Assembly: GCF_030369675.1 (NCBI RefSeq)
Contig: NZ_CP128477.1
Coordinates: 4,110,501-4,174,500 of the forward strand
Length of the DNA stretch: 64,000 bases
Direction: 5' to 3'
Origin: Peteryoungia algae
Lineage (GTDB): Bacteria > Pseudomonadota > Alphaproteobacteria > Rhizobiales > Rhizobiaceae
Shown here one piece after another: positions 27,425-38,875 of the stretch (its first letter is position 1; the number at the start of each line of letters is the position of its first letter). The notes under the pieces are model-generated. The model did no database searches. It saw only the letters and a program-made list of their open reading frames with translations, and was not told where the DNA came from. The position numbers and the translations under genes are program-made.

Positions 27425-27475
27425 CGTCGGGACGCACCTTTTCTGTGTGAAATCGTCCAATCATGGGGCTGATGG

Positions 27476-27491
27476 AAATCATTAATGATTT
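27476..27491. promoter_or_regulatory. 16-base perfect palindrome before the TetR gene
   Basis: AAATCATTAATGATTT reads identically on both strands and lies 71 bases before the TetR gene and 52 bases after the patatin gene. It is a likely autoregulatory operator. Confidence 0.6.
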
Positions 27492-27561
27492 GGCCAGACC
27501 CCTGGCCTATTGCCATGGCATCTATCGGCGGCAATGACAGCCGCCTTGCTCGGGGAATGGA

Positions 27562-28188
27562 ATGAACGATCATGTGAGGGAGGGGCGGCTTCAGTTGCGC
27601 AAGAAGCCGCAGCAGGAACGGAGCATCCAGCGCCTGGAGGCGATCCTCGAGGCTGCGATCGAGCTCTTCCTGGAGAAGGGCATAGCCCAGACGACGATGA
27701 GCGAGGTTGCTCAGCGGGCAGGGATTTCAATCGGCTCGCTTTACCAGTTCTTCCCGCAGAAGGCTGCGGTCATCAAGGCGCTGCACGACCGATTTTCGGC
27801 GCGTCTGGATGGTTTCATCCGACAGATTTTCATCGGGGTCAAAACCCTGGAGGAAGCAGCTGATCGCGCGGCCGACAGTCTGATCGAGCTTCACGACATA
27901 TTCCGCCAGGAACGGATCTATACGACGCTCTGGCAGGCGATCGTGACGGATAGGGATCTGGGCCAGATTTCCGCCGACTACCATGAACATGTCATTACAT
28001 GCTTCTATCGCGACCTGTCTCATCTCGTTCCCGAAAGCGATTACCAGCGCTTCCGGGTCAATTTGAAGCTGATGATCCTCGCGACCGGTGAAGTCATCCG
28101 GTACGCCACGCAGCAGGAAGAAGACGTCGCGCGCGCGCACCTCGATCAGTGGCGCCGTGTTACGCGCGTGTCCCTGTTCGCCTACTGA
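27562..28188 (+). CDS. TetR-family transcriptional regulator
   Basis: A 208-residue regulator. The helix-turn-helix domain lies at about residues 20-66 (RSIQRLEAILEAAIELFLEKG...MSEVAQRAGISIGSLYQFFPQKAAVI). The remainder is an all-helical ligand and dimer domain with no specific signature. A CGGGGAA ribosome site precedes the ATG. Target genes are unknown; a perfect palindrome upstream suggests autoregulation, perhaps also of the preceding patatin gene. Confidence 0.85.
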   Translation: MNDHVREGRLQLRKKPQQERSIQRLEAILEAAIELFLEKGIAQTTMSEVAQRAGISIGSLYQFFPQKAAVIKALHDRFSARLDGFIRQIFIGVKTLEEAADRAADSLIELHDIFRQERIYTTLWQAIVTDRDLGQISADYHEHVITCFYRDLSHLVPESDYQRFRVNLKLMILATGEVIRYATQQEEDVARAHLDQWRRVTRVSLFAY

Positions 28189-28207
28189 GCATCACCTGCC
28201 GATACCG

Positions 28208-29161
28208 TTACCAGCCCGGAATCATGTTGCTGGCACGAAGGCGCGGATAGTAGCGCGAATAGGTCTTTGGCTCGCCGTCCAGGTCGTCGTCCACTTGGGC
28301 CGGCGTGATGTTGTCGAGGCATGCGGTAATGTGGTCGGTGATTGCATTGACCAGCGAGGTCGAGAGGCCCGGACGTTTCATCAGACCGATCTGCACCGGC
28401 GGCAATGGCGGAAAACCGTCATTGGCGGTCAGCACCTTCATGCCTGTTCTAAGCGCCGACTCCGGCAGGATCGAGACGGCCATGCCGGCGAGCACTGCAG
28501 CCGCGACCACGGTCGAGGACCAGCTCGTGAACAGGATCTGATATTCGCGTCCGTCAGCATCGAGTGCCGAGCAGGCAAGTTGTCGCCACTGGCAATCGCG
28601 CCGGCCGACGGCCAGTGGAACCGGCGCGTCATCCTTCAGCGGATGGTTGGCCGATCCGACCCAGCACAGGGGTTCGGTGCGCACGACGTCGGACTGCCGC
28701 AGAAGCGGATTATGCGTCACGAGCGCGATGTCGAGCTCACCCTTGGCCATCTTGTCGGCGAGGTCCATCGAGGGTTCGCAGACGATATAGAGCTCGACAT
28801 TCGGGTGGGTTTTGGCGAAGCGTCCAATGATCTCCGGCATGTAGCGGTCGGCATAATCATCGGGTGTCCCGATCCGGAGCGTGCCTTCCAGCCTGTTGTC
28901 GTCGAAGGCTGCCATCGCCTCGGAATTCAGCCGGATGATCCTGCGCGCATAATTGAGCAGTTTGTCGCCGTCTGCCGTCAGGCGGTTGCCGCGCCCGTCC
29001 TTGATGAACAGCTGCTTGCCGACCCGTTCCTCAAGTCTGCGCATCTGCATGGAAACGGCCGATTGGGTTTTGAACACGCGTCCGGCAGCCTTGGTGAAGC
29101 TGCCTGTGTCGACGATGGCGATGAAGGTCTGCAACTGATCGATATCGAGTGGGGCCGACAT
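28208..29161 (-). CDS. LysR-family transcriptional regulator divergent from a DUF1127 gene
   Basis: A 317-residue LTTR. The N-terminal helix-turn-helix (residues 7-66) is LDIDQLQTFIAIVDTGSFTKAA...QSAVSMQMRRLEERVGKQLF, of the LrhA-like subgroup. The effector domain carries four cysteines between about 125 and 200. LTTRs usually control their divergent neighbour, here the small DUF1127 protein 191 bases away. In Brucella a LysR regulator (VtlR) activates several DUF1127 genes, a useful precedent, but orthology is not shown here. Confidence 0.85.
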   Translation of the reverse strand: MSAPLDIDQLQTFIAIVDTGSFTKAAGRVFKTQSAVSMQMRRLEERVGKQLFIKDGRGNRLTADGDKLLNYARRIIRLNSEAMAAFDDNRLEGTLRIGTPDDYADRYMPEIIGRFAKTHPNVELYIVCEPSMDLADKMAKGELDIALVTHNPLLRQSDVVRTEPLCWVGSANHPLKDDAPVPLAVGRRDCQWRQLACSALDADGREYQILFTSWSSTVVAAAVLAGMAVSILPESALRTGMKVLTANDGFPPLPPVQIGLMKRPGLSTSLVNAITDHITACLDNITPAQVDDDLDGEPKTYSRYYPRLRASNMIPGW

Positions 29162-29352
29162 GGGAATTCATCCATCAGAAGGGTTGATGACTACCATTAG
29201 AAACATTCGTTGGACTGATCAATATCCTTTTGCGATCTTCACTCTCGCAATCCTCACCGGCCGGTTACCGGCCAAGCTTTCACCTCCTACCCTCATCGCC
29301 TGTCCGCTCCCGCGGGCGGCTGTCTTCTCGTGCCCGCTGAAAGGAATTTGCC

Positions 29353-29664
29353 ATGCGCACGAACGATCGGATCCTCGACTTTGACCTCGATATTGCCGTT
29401 GGACGGCCGAGCCAGACGCTTGCCGCGCGCCTTGCCCGCCTCAACGTGTGGTTCGGATCCCTTCGCGTTGCGCTGCGCAATCGTCTCGCTGCGAACAGCC
29501 TCGCCGAGCTCGACGAGCGCCTCCTGAACGACCTCGGCCTCAGCCGCGGGGAGGTTCAGGACGTGCTTCACCGCCACGGTTACGCTGACGATCCTTCGCT
29601 GCATCTGACCCGTCTCGCGCGCCGTCGCGCCGAGCAGTCCCTTCGCGGCCTGAAAGCCGATTGA
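29353..29664 (+). CDS. DUF1127 domain small protein
   Basis: A 103-residue basic protein. The C-terminal half contains the DUF1127 motif ELDERLLNDLGLSRGEV. Short Arg-rich DUF1127 proteins in Agrobacterium and Rhodobacter affect RNA turnover and phosphate and carbon metabolism. This one is longer than the ~45-residue minimal members, with an N-terminal extension. It is followed by a strong terminator, so it is a single-gene unit divergent from the LysR gene. Confidence 0.85.
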   Translation: MRTNDRILDFDLDIAVGRPSQTLAARLARLNVWFGSLRVALRNRLAANSLAELDERLLNDLGLSRGEVQDVLHRHGYADDPSLHLTRLARRRAEQSLRGLKAD

Positions 29665-29710
29665 TTCGCCTTCCATCCCCGCAGGGTGACAGCCAATAGC
29701 CCTGCTTCTT

Positions 29711-29745
29711 GCCCGGTCCCGATTATTTCGGACCGGGCTTTTTTT
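29711..29745 (+). terminator. rho-independent terminator after the DUF1127 gene
   Basis: GCCCGGTCC pairs perfectly with GGACCGGGC across an 10-base loop and is followed by seven T residues. Confidence 0.9.
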
Positions 29746-29816
29746 GTTGATGCTAAATTAGTGGCGAGACCTGTGGAATATGAGGGGAAAAGTGGCGGGA
29801 AGTAACCTGTTGCTAA

Positions 29817-32369
<2,553 letters not shown>

Positions 32370-32391
32370 GCCAGAGCCGTTCCTGAACGCG

Positions 32392-32420
32392 AAAACGGCG
32401 CGGGAGACCGCGCCGTTTTT
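32392..32420 (+). terminator. rho-independent terminator of the chemoreceptor gene
   Basis: AAAACGGCGCGG pairs with CCGCGCCGTTTTT, nearly identical to the terminator after adhP. It probably also ends the convergent DUF937 transcript. Confidence 0.85.
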
Positions 32421-32443
32421 CGTTTCTGCAAAAGGTGGACCTC

Positions 32444-33346
32444 TCAGCCCTTGCTGTCAGGCTCTGGCGCCGAAGGCTTCTGTGCGTCCTTGGGAGAGGT
32501 GGTGCGATAGGTGTCGAAGATCTGTTCCATGCTCTTCTGGTAGCTCTTCTGCACTTCGAGCCCGCTGTCGAACATGGTGTTCATCATCGCAGCGAAACCT
32601 TCCTGCGTGTCTTTTTCCGACGTCTTTGCCGGCTCCTGTGGGGCCTTTGGCGCTTCCGCCGGCTGGCCGGTCACTTGCGCCGAATAGGCAGCCGCCATGT
32701 CCTGGAACGCCTTTGTGAACGGATTGTCGAGGAAGGGATTGGCAGCGGCCTGCGGGTCCGGCTTCTTCTGTCCGCCCATCATATCCTGGAAGGCACGCGT
32801 GAACGGGTTGTCGAACATCGTCGCGGCCTGGGCCTGCGGTTTAGGCTGCATGCCGGTGCTTTCCAGCCATTGCTGCATCATCGCCGCCATCGGCGTTCCG
32901 GCAAAGGCGTTGGCGCCCGGGAACTGCCCCGTCGTCTGCTTGAACAGCCCGCCCATCAACGTGTCGGCCATGGCAGGCATCATCTGCTTGAGAATGTCCT
33001 GGCCGATGCCCGAAAGCTGTGCGGCCTGTGCGGCGATCGCGCGCGAGACTTCCTTGGAGCCGAAGAGCTGCTGCAGCACCTGGTTGCCATCGGCTATGCC
33101 CTGCGGCGTGAAGGCCGAGCTCATGTCTTCGAAATACTTGGCATAGCTGCCTGAGGTCATCGCCTGGAGCAGGGCGGAGAAGTCGTAAGGATTGGTCGTA
33201 TTGCGCTTGAAACCGGATGCAAAGGCCGGCATCAGCGCGGCGACCGCCTTGGCGGCCTGTTCCTGTGCCAGGCCATACTGCTTGGCCATGGCATCCACGG
33301 CCATGCCGTTCTGCGCCTGCATCATCATGTCGAACAGTGGCAGCAT
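32444..33346 (-). CDS. DUF937 domain protein
   Basis: A 300-residue cytoplasmic protein. The N-terminal ~150 residues form the helical DUF937 domain (YGLAQEQAAKAVAALMPAFASGF, ILKQMMPAMADTLMGGLF). The rest is low-complexity, with a duplicated motif DNPFTRAFQDMMGG / DNPFTKAFQDMAAA, and Pro, Ala and Lys-rich linkers. Function unknown. It may form a transcript with upstream gshA (113-base gap). Confidence 0.75.
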   Translation of the reverse strand: MLPLFDMMMQAQNGMAVDAMAKQYGLAQEQAAKAVAALMPAFASGFKRNTTNPYDFSALLQAMTSGSYAKYFEDMSSAFTPQGIADGNQVLQQLFGSKEVSRAIAAQAAQLSGIGQDILKQMMPAMADTLMGGLFKQTTGQFPGANAFAGTPMAAMMQQWLESTGMQPKPQAQAATMFDNPFTRAFQDMMGGQKKPDPQAAANPFLDNPFTKAFQDMAAAYSAQVTGQPAEAPKAPQEPAKTSEKDTQEGFAAMMNTMFDSGLEVQKSYQKSMEQIFDTYRTTSPKDAQKPSAPEPDSKG

Positions 33347-33459
33347 GGCAATCTCCTCGGATTAGTGCAGCTGATTCAGCACTATATCCGGAAAGGCCGC
33401 GAGGCAAACCGCTTTTTGCCGGCTTGCGCAAACGTATGCCGCTGCGGCGCTTGAAGCCT

Positions 33460-34833
33460 TTAGTACTGATAGTCCTCGAAGACCGGTTCCACGGAGCCGT
33501 TCCAGCGGCCGTGATACAGCGCCAGCATGTCGTCCGCCAGCGTCGTGCGCTTGGCGAGCACCTCGTCCAGCGTGTTGAGGAAGACGCTCTCGTCCTGGCC
33601 TTCGGAATTCTGCCGATCCCGCGCCTTGAGGCCGGCACGCGAGAGTTCGACGACCTCGCGGGCGACCTCCATCAGCGGACGTCCGGCAACCGAAGCCTTC
33701 AGCCCCTGGGCCGGAACCGCGTCGCGCATGGCGACGACGTCCTCGACCGTCCAGTTCGCGGTCAGTTCGTCCGCAGCGGCGAGCGCTGTCTCGTCATAGA
33801 GAAGGCCGACCCACAGCGCGGGCAGTGCGCAGATGCGCCGCCAGGGACCGCCGTCTGCGCCGCGCATCTCGAGAAAGCGCTTGAGCCGTACATCCGGGAA
33901 GAGTGTGGAAAGATGATTGGTCCAATCGCCCAGTTCCGGCGCCCAGTCGGCGACTTCGCCCTTGAGCGCGCCATCCATGAACTGGCGGAAGGTAATGTGG
34001 GTACAGTCGTGATAGCGCCCGTCACGCACGATGAAATACATCGGCGCATCGATGGCCCAGGCGACATAGTCGCCGAAGGAAAAATCCTTGGAGAACGTGA
34101 AAGGCAGCACGCCGGCACGCTGGTTGTCGGTATCGCGCCAGATATTGCCCCGCCACGAGACGAGACCGTTCGGCTTGCCTTCGGTGAACGGCGAGGATGC
34201 GAAGAGCGCGGTCGCCAGCGGCTGCAGCTTCATCGATACCCGCATTTTCTGGCGCATGTCGGCTTCCGAGGCGAAGTCGAGGTTCACCTGGATCGTGCAG
34301 GTCCGATACATCATGTCGAGACCCTGGGTCCCGACCTTTGGCATGTAGCGGGTCATGATTTCGTAGCGCGACTTCGGCATGCGCGGTGTCTCGGCCAGCG
34401 ACCACTTCGGGCTGCCACCGATACCGAGGAAGCGGATACCCATGGGCTCTGCCACGTCGCGCAGCACGGCGAGATGCTGGTTCGATTCCTTGCAGGTCTG
34501 GTGCAGCGTTTCTACCGGCGCGCCTGAGAGTTCGAACTGGCCACCCGGCTCGATCGAGATGGCGCCCAGACCGTGCTGTTCGCCAAGCCCGATGATGTTG
34601 TCGCCGTCCATGATCGGCTCCCAGCCGAGCTTGGACTGCATGCCCTTCAGGAGTGCCGAAATGCTGGCTTCGCCATGATAGGGAACCGGGCTGTTGTCTG
34701 CGCGGAAGAAGGCGAACTTCTCATGTTCGGTGCCGATCCGGAATTGCTCCTTCGGCTTCGAGCCTGCGGCCATGTAGGCCGCCATGTCGTCGAGCGTGCC
34801 GAGAGGGGTCTGGTCAGTGGTATCACGAGCCAT
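33460..34833 (-). CDS. gshA: glutamate-cysteine ligase, plant/alphaproteobacterial type
   Basis: A 457-residue ATP-dependent enzyme joining glutamate and cysteine, the first step of glutathione synthesis. It belongs to the GCS2 group shared by alphaproteobacteria and plants: FRIGTEHEKFAFF, SIEPGGQFELSGAP, RTCTIQVNLDFASE and MRGADGGPWRRICALPALWVGLLY. The plant enzyme is redox-controlled by a disulfide; I did not find an obvious equivalent pair. The start MARDTTDQTPLGTLDD at 34833 fits the family. It follows rsmE in the same orientation. Confidence 0.93.
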   Translation of the reverse strand: MARDTTDQTPLGTLDDMAAYMAAGSKPKEQFRIGTEHEKFAFFRADNSPVPYHGEASISALLKGMQSKLGWEPIMDGDNIIGLGEQHGLGAISIEPGGQFELSGAPVETLHQTCKESNQHLAVLRDVAEPMGIRFLGIGGSPKWSLAETPRMPKSRYEIMTRYMPKVGTQGLDMMYRTCTIQVNLDFASEADMRQKMRVSMKLQPLATALFASSPFTEGKPNGLVSWRGNIWRDTDNQRAGVLPFTFSKDFSFGDYVAWAIDAPMYFIVRDGRYHDCTHITFRQFMDGALKGEVADWAPELGDWTNHLSTLFPDVRLKRFLEMRGADGGPWRRICALPALWVGLLYDETALAAADELTANWTVEDVVAMRDAVPAQGLKASVAGRPLMEVAREVVELSRAGLKARDRQNSEGQDESVFLNTLDEVLAKRTTLADDMLALYHGRWNGSVEPVFEDYQY

Positions 34834-34974
34834 GAAAGCTACCTTGGTGGTCATCGCCGGTGGGCACGTCTGGAGCCCGGTACCGAGGCTGATTGAACCG
34901 GATTTATGTGCCGCGCAAGTGAAATTCTCTCAAGCTCGGCTCAAAAAACCGGAACCAGCAACGCGCTGCAAACA

Positions 34975-35712
34975 CTATCGCCAGTCGCCGATGGCAGCCT
35001 GCACGACAGCCATTGCGGCAACGGCCGCCGTGTCGGCGCGCAGGATGCGCGGGCCGAGCGGAATGGCTGTGACGAAGGGCAGGGAGCGCAAGAGCTGGCG
35101 TTCTTCTTCAGAGAAGCCACCTTCCGGCCCGACCAGCAGCGCCAGTGATCTTTCCTCGATGCGGGACAGGGCGGGAAGAGGATTCTGGGTGGCACTATCC
35201 TCGTCGCAATAGATGATGCGCCGGTCCGCTGGCCAGCGGTCGAGCAGGTCGCGCAGTTTCTGAGGCTCGGCGACTTTGGGAATCGCGAGGATGCCGCATT
35301 GCTCCGCTGCCTCCACGGCATTGGCCTGCAATCTTTCGACGCTGCCGATCTTGCCCTGGACATGCTGGGTCATCACCGGCTGCAGGGTACCCGCACCCAT
35401 TTCGACCGCCTTTTGCACCAGATAATCCATCCGCCCCACCTTGAGCGGCGCAAAGAGGAAATGCAGGTCGCAATCGGCAGGCTGCGGACGCGTCTCATCC
35501 TTCGGGGTCAGCAGGATCTTCTTGCGCGATGGGAAATGCACCGAAGCTTTCCACTCGCCATGCCGGCCGTTGAAGACGAGAAGCTCCGCCCCGTCTTCGA
35601 AGCGCAGCACATTGGCGAGGTAGTTGAACTGCTCCGCCGTTGCCTCGAAGGGTTGGTTCAACGTCAGGTCGGCGGTCACGTACAGCCGTTGCATTCGATA
35701 ATTGGCACGCAT
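34975..35712 (-). CDS. rsmE: 16S rRNA m3U1498 methyltransferase RsmE
   Basis: A 245-residue SPOUT-class methyltransferase with an N-terminal PUA-like domain ([16 protein letters not shown]) and the C-terminal knot motif [15 protein letters not shown] followed by [12 protein letters not shown]. It methylates N3 of U1498 in 16S rRNA. Start at ATG 35712 with GGAGAC upstream; a second ATG at 35694 is possible. It is 141 bases before gshA. Confidence 0.92.
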   Translation of the reverse strand: MRANYRMQRLYVTADLTLNQPFEATAEQFNYLANVLRFEDGAELLVFNGRHGEWKASVHFPSRKKILLTPKDETRPQPADCDLHFLFAPLKVGRMDYLVQKAVEMGAGTLQPVMTQHVQGKIGSVERLQANAVEAAEQCGILAIPKVAEPQKLRDLLDRWPADRRIIYCDEDSATQNPLPALSRIEERSLALLVGPEGGFSEEERQLLRSLPFVTAIPLGPRILRADTAAVAAMAVVQAAIGDWR

Positions 35713-35731
35713 GGACGTCTTGTCTCCAAGA

Positions 35732-37237
35732 TCAAAGAGCCAGGTGAGACATAGCCCAATACAAGACGGCTGCAAGCCCGGCCGAGGCAGGAACGGTGAT
35801 GATCCAGGCCGCGACGATTGTCATGAAATGCGACCGACGCACGAGGTAGCGGCGGCGGATCTCTTCCGGGTTGCGTTCGGGCTTTGCTTCGATCTCGAAG
35901 CGTTCGGCCTTGTTGCGCATGTAGGCCATGCGCCGCTTGGAGTTGCGGGTGTACCATTCGCGGAAGAAGCCAACGCCGAAGACGGCGCCGACCGCGATAT
36001 GCGTCGAGCTCACCGGCAGACCGAGCGCCGAGGCGACGATGACGGTGATGGCAGCCGAAAGCGAGACACAGAAGGCGCGCATCGGGTTGAGTTTGGTGAT
36101 CTGCTCGCCGACGAGACGGATCAGGCGGGGCCCAAAGAGCAGAAGGCCGAGCGAAATGCCGACAGCGCCGATGACCATGACCCAGAGCGGCACGGTAACC
36201 TGCCCCGAGATTTCGTGGTCCTGCGCGGCGTGCACGATGGCCGATAGCGGCCCGATCGCATTGGCCACGTCATTGGCGCCATGCGCGAAGGAGAGGAGGG
36301 CGGCTGCAAAGATCAGCGGAAGCTGAAAGAGCTTTCGCAGGGATTGGTTGCGGTTTTCGAGCCCGCGCGACTGCCGCCGGATCAAGGGCACGCTCAGCCA
36401 CCAGGACAGGAGCCCGAAACCGAGACCGATCAGGCAGGCCTGCATGAGGCTGACGGAAACAACCTTGTTCAGGCCCTTGAGCGCGAGATAGGCGAGGAAG
36501 GAACCGGACATGATGCCGATCAGGACCGGCACCCAGCGCCGCGCCGCCGCGATCTTTTCTTCGCGGTAGATGATGAATTCCTTGATGAAGGCAAGGAAGA
36601 GCGCGGCAATGACGCCGCCGAGCACGGGCGAAATGACCCAGCTCGCGGCAATGCCACCCATGACACCCCAGTCGATGGCCGACATGCCGGCGGCAGCGAT
36701 CCCTGCGCCGAGCACGCCGCCGACAACCGCATGGGTCGTCGAGACCGGCGCGCCGATCCAGGTCGCGAGATTGACCCAGAGCGCCGACGAAAGCAGCGAA
36801 GCCATCATCGCCCAGATGAAGACGTCCGCATTCGGCATCTTGCCCGGATCGACAATACCGCGGGAAATCGTGGACACGACATCGCCACCGGCGATCATCG
36901 CGCCCGCAGTTTCGAACACCACGGCAATCGCCAGCGCGACACCCATGGTCATGGCGCGCGAGCCGACAGCGGGGCCGACATTGTTGGTGACGTCGTTTGC
37001 GCCGATGTTCATCGCCATGTAGGCGCCGATCGCGGCCGCCGCCACGATGATCCAGGCCCCCGGGCGATCCATGGCAAGCGCACCAGCGAGCAGGGTTGCA
37101 AGCACCAGGAAGATCAGCGCGATCCCGAGGGGCGCGAATCCGCGCGAGACGTAATGTGCCGCTTCCTCGACATGGGCGATCTTGTCGAGATCCTTGTCGA
37201 GGGTCGGCTTGACGAGTTTCGGCTTTGTCTTGCCCAT
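35732..37237 (-). CDS. pit: low-affinity inorganic phosphate transporter (PHO4/Pit family)
   Basis: A 501-residue inner-membrane protein with about ten transmembrane segments. The two PHO4 signature repeats are [21 protein letters not shown] and [16 protein letters not shown] ~45-residue charged N-terminus precedes the first helix. Size is that of PitA-type transporters rather than the shorter rhizobial Pit paired with orfA. It exchanges metal-phosphate complexes with protons. ATG at 37237 with GGAGA upstream. A good Pho box lies 153 bases upstream; in Sinorhizobium PhoB represses pit when phosphate is scarce. Confidence 0.93.
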   Translation of the reverse strand: MGKTKPKLVKPTLDKDLDKIAHVEEAAHYVSRGFAPLGIALIFLVLATLLAGALAMDRPGAWIIVAAAAIGAYMAMNIGANDVTNNVGPAVGSRAMTMGVALAIAVVFETAGAMIAGGDVVSTISRGIVDPGKMPNADVFIWAMMASLLSSALWVNLATWIGAPVSTTHAVVGGVLGAGIAAAGMSAIDWGVMGGIAASWVISPVLGGVIAALFLAFIKEFIIYREEKIAAARRWVPVLIGIMSGSFLAYLALKGLNKVVSVSLMQACLIGLGFGLLSWWLSVPLIRRQSRGLENRNQSLRKLFQLPLIFAAALLSFAHGANDVANAIGPLSAIVHAAQDHEISGQVTVPLWVMVIGAVGISLGLLLFGPRLIRLVGEQITKLNPMRAFCVSLSAAITVIVASALGLPVSSTHIAVGAVFGVGFFREWYTRNSKRRMAYMRNKAERFEIEAKPERNPEEIRRRYLVRRSHFMTIVAAWIITVPASAGLAAVLYWAMSHLAL

Positions 37238-37389
37238 GCTGGGTGTCTCCGGACGAGGCTTCCGTGTCCGGATCCTCGGTCTGCAGTCTAGCGATTGATG
37301 ATGAAGGCTAAGCCGTGGGCCACTGGCCGCGCGCGACAAAATTCATCGGGTCGCAAAAGGCCCTAGCGATAAAGGGGTCGGGCTGCAAT

Positions 37390-37407
37390 ATGACAGTTTT
37401 GTGACGG
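37390..37407 (-). promoter_or_regulatory. Pho box upstream of pit
   Basis: On the minus strand it reads CCGTCAC-AAAA-CTGTCAT, with the second half a perfect CTGTCAT and the 4-base A spacer typical of PhoB sites. It lies between the Nudix stop codon and pit. Confidence 0.78.
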
Positions 37408-37413
37408 TCATAT

Positions 37414-37923
37414 TCAGGCGCGTTCTGCAGCCTTTTTTATCGAAGGGGCGGCGGATTGTGACATTTTGGCAAAGTCGGCGAGCAGCGATTTCAGTTCGGG
37501 CTCCTCGACGCGAGCAGCGGCTTCGTCGCAACTGACCCATTCCAGCCGGCGCACGCCCTTCTCCGGAAACTCTTTTGCGGCACCCTTGACCTCGAGTGCG
37601 TGAACCTGGACCCGGGTCGCGACCTTGTGCCCGCCACGCATCTTTTTCATGTAGGTGTAGAAGCCGATTGGCTCCGACGTCGCCTTGCCCTTGATGCCGG
37701 CCTCCTCGAAGGCTTCCCGCTCGGCAATGGCATGGGGCTGCTTGCCCTGCATGTGCCACCCCTTGGGAATGACCCAGCGGCCCGTATCCCGGCTCGTGAT
37801 CAGCAGGACCTCCAGATCGCCCGTCTTCTTCTTCGTGCGATGGCAGATCGCAGCGAATTGCTGTCGCGGCGGACGCTGCAGCATGAGCCTGAGGTCGGAT
37901 GTGATGCGGCCAATGATACCCAA
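37414..37923 (-). CDS. Nudix hydrolase
   Basis: A 169-residue Nudix protein. The box reads GWHMQGKQPHAIAEREAFEEAGI; the REAFEEAG half is intact, while the first conserved Glu position holds Lys. This resembles (di)phosphoinositol/diadenosine polyphosphate hydrolase-type members with RWVIPKGW before the box. It likely hydrolyses a nucleoside or inositol diphosphate-linked compound. The start is TTG at 37923, with GAGGTG at good spacing; the first in-frame ATG (37884) would remove a likely beta strand. Confidence 0.82.
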   Translation of the reverse strand: MGIIGRITSDLRLMLQRPPRQQFAAICHRTKKKTGDLEVLLITSRDTGRWVIPKGWHMQGKQPHAIAEREAFEEAGIKGKATSEPIGFYTYMKKMRGGHKVATRVQVHALEVKGAAKEFPEKGVRRLEWVSCDEAAARVEEPELKSLLADFAKMSQSAAPSIKKAAERA

Positions 37924-38098
37924 GGAATTGTCACCTCGATTCGTTGATTAGAATACGCCAAAATGCTGTCATGATACGCGTGATGTTGAAGCGTTCAGGC
38001 ACTTTTCACGCGATGGTTATTGCTTGCCTATCAGGTGCGCGCCCGAGGCGTTCATTACAATGCGACATTCTATGCCCAGAAGTCGCTTTTTCCGACAT

Positions 38099-38875
38099 TC
38101 AAGCCGGTTCGGATGGCGCAAACACGCCGAATCTCGTGAGCCCCTCGATCACGCCCCGGGCGGCGATGCCTCCGGTGGCGATGATTGTCTCAGGCCTTGT
38201 TTGCGCGAGGCTGGCGAGTTCCGGAAGTGCATTGCCCGGCAAAATCCCGCGCACGGCATCCAGTTCGAACATTGCCCGGTCATTGCCGGTGTCACCGGCC
38301 ACCACCACCTCGTCGAGATCTATCGCAAGGGTCTGGCAGAGCCAGGTGAGCGCCTGGCCCTTGTCGGCGACCTCCGGCAACACGTCCAAATCCCGCCCGC
38401 TCGAATAGATGATCCGGGCGCGGTGTCCCGACCCGGCGAGAAGCTGTTCCAGCTCCTGGATGTCTTCGGCTGTCGCGTCATGCAGGTACCAGCTTGATTT
38501 ATAGTCGTGCTGGTACTGCGCCGGCTGCCGCTTGAGGCGCTCCATCATCACCAGTTCCGCCTCGATCAGGTCCACGTCAAAGCCTTCGCCAATCAGCGTC
38601 TGATACTCCGCGGTCAGATGCGGATGGCTCTCCGAATGCACCATGGTGCCGACGCCGCCGATCAGGAAATCGGCTGGCGGCAACCCCTCTTGCACCGTGA
38701 ATTCGATGATGTCCTCGATCAGGCGGCCGCTATTGTAGACAAGCAGCGGCCGCTCGCCGTCGGGCAGCGACTGCCACAGCTGCGCGAATTCCTGTGACGC
38801 ATCGCGGTCACCCGCCAGCGTTCCGTCCAGATCGGAGGAGAACAGGCGTATCGGTTTCAATCCCCGTCGTTCCAT
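38099..38875 (-). CDS. mfppA: mannosylfructose-phosphate phosphatase (SPP-type HAD)
   Basis: A 258-residue HAD phosphatase of the sucrose-phosphate-phosphatase group. Motif I is FSSDLDGTLAGD, motif II is LLVYNSGR, Lys is in DVLPEVADKGQAL, and motif III is VVVAGDTGNDRAMF. With the overlapping synthase it makes the osmolyte mannosylfructose in Agrobacterium. It overlaps the end of mfpsA by 19 bases, so co-translation is likely. A sucrose-phosphate phosphatase cannot be excluded from sequence alone. Confidence 0.82.
   Translation of the reverse strand: MERRGLKPIRLFSSDLDGTLAGDRDASQEFAQLWQSLPDGERPLLVYNSGRLIEDIIEFTVQEGLPPADFLIGGVGTMVHSESHPHLTAEYQTLIGEGFDVDLIEAELVMMERLKRQPAQYQHDYKSSWYLHDATAEDIQELEQLLAGSGHRARIIYSSGRDLDVLPEVADKGQALTWLCQTLAIDLDEVVVAGDTGNDRAMFELDAVRGILPGNALPELASLAQTRPETIIATGGIAARGVIEGLTRFGVFAPSEPA

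Noticed and set aside
29201..29240. A possible second FNR box (TTGGACTGATCAA) before the DUF1127 gene
   Set aside because: The spacer is three bases instead of four and the first half-site is TTGGA rather than TTGAT.
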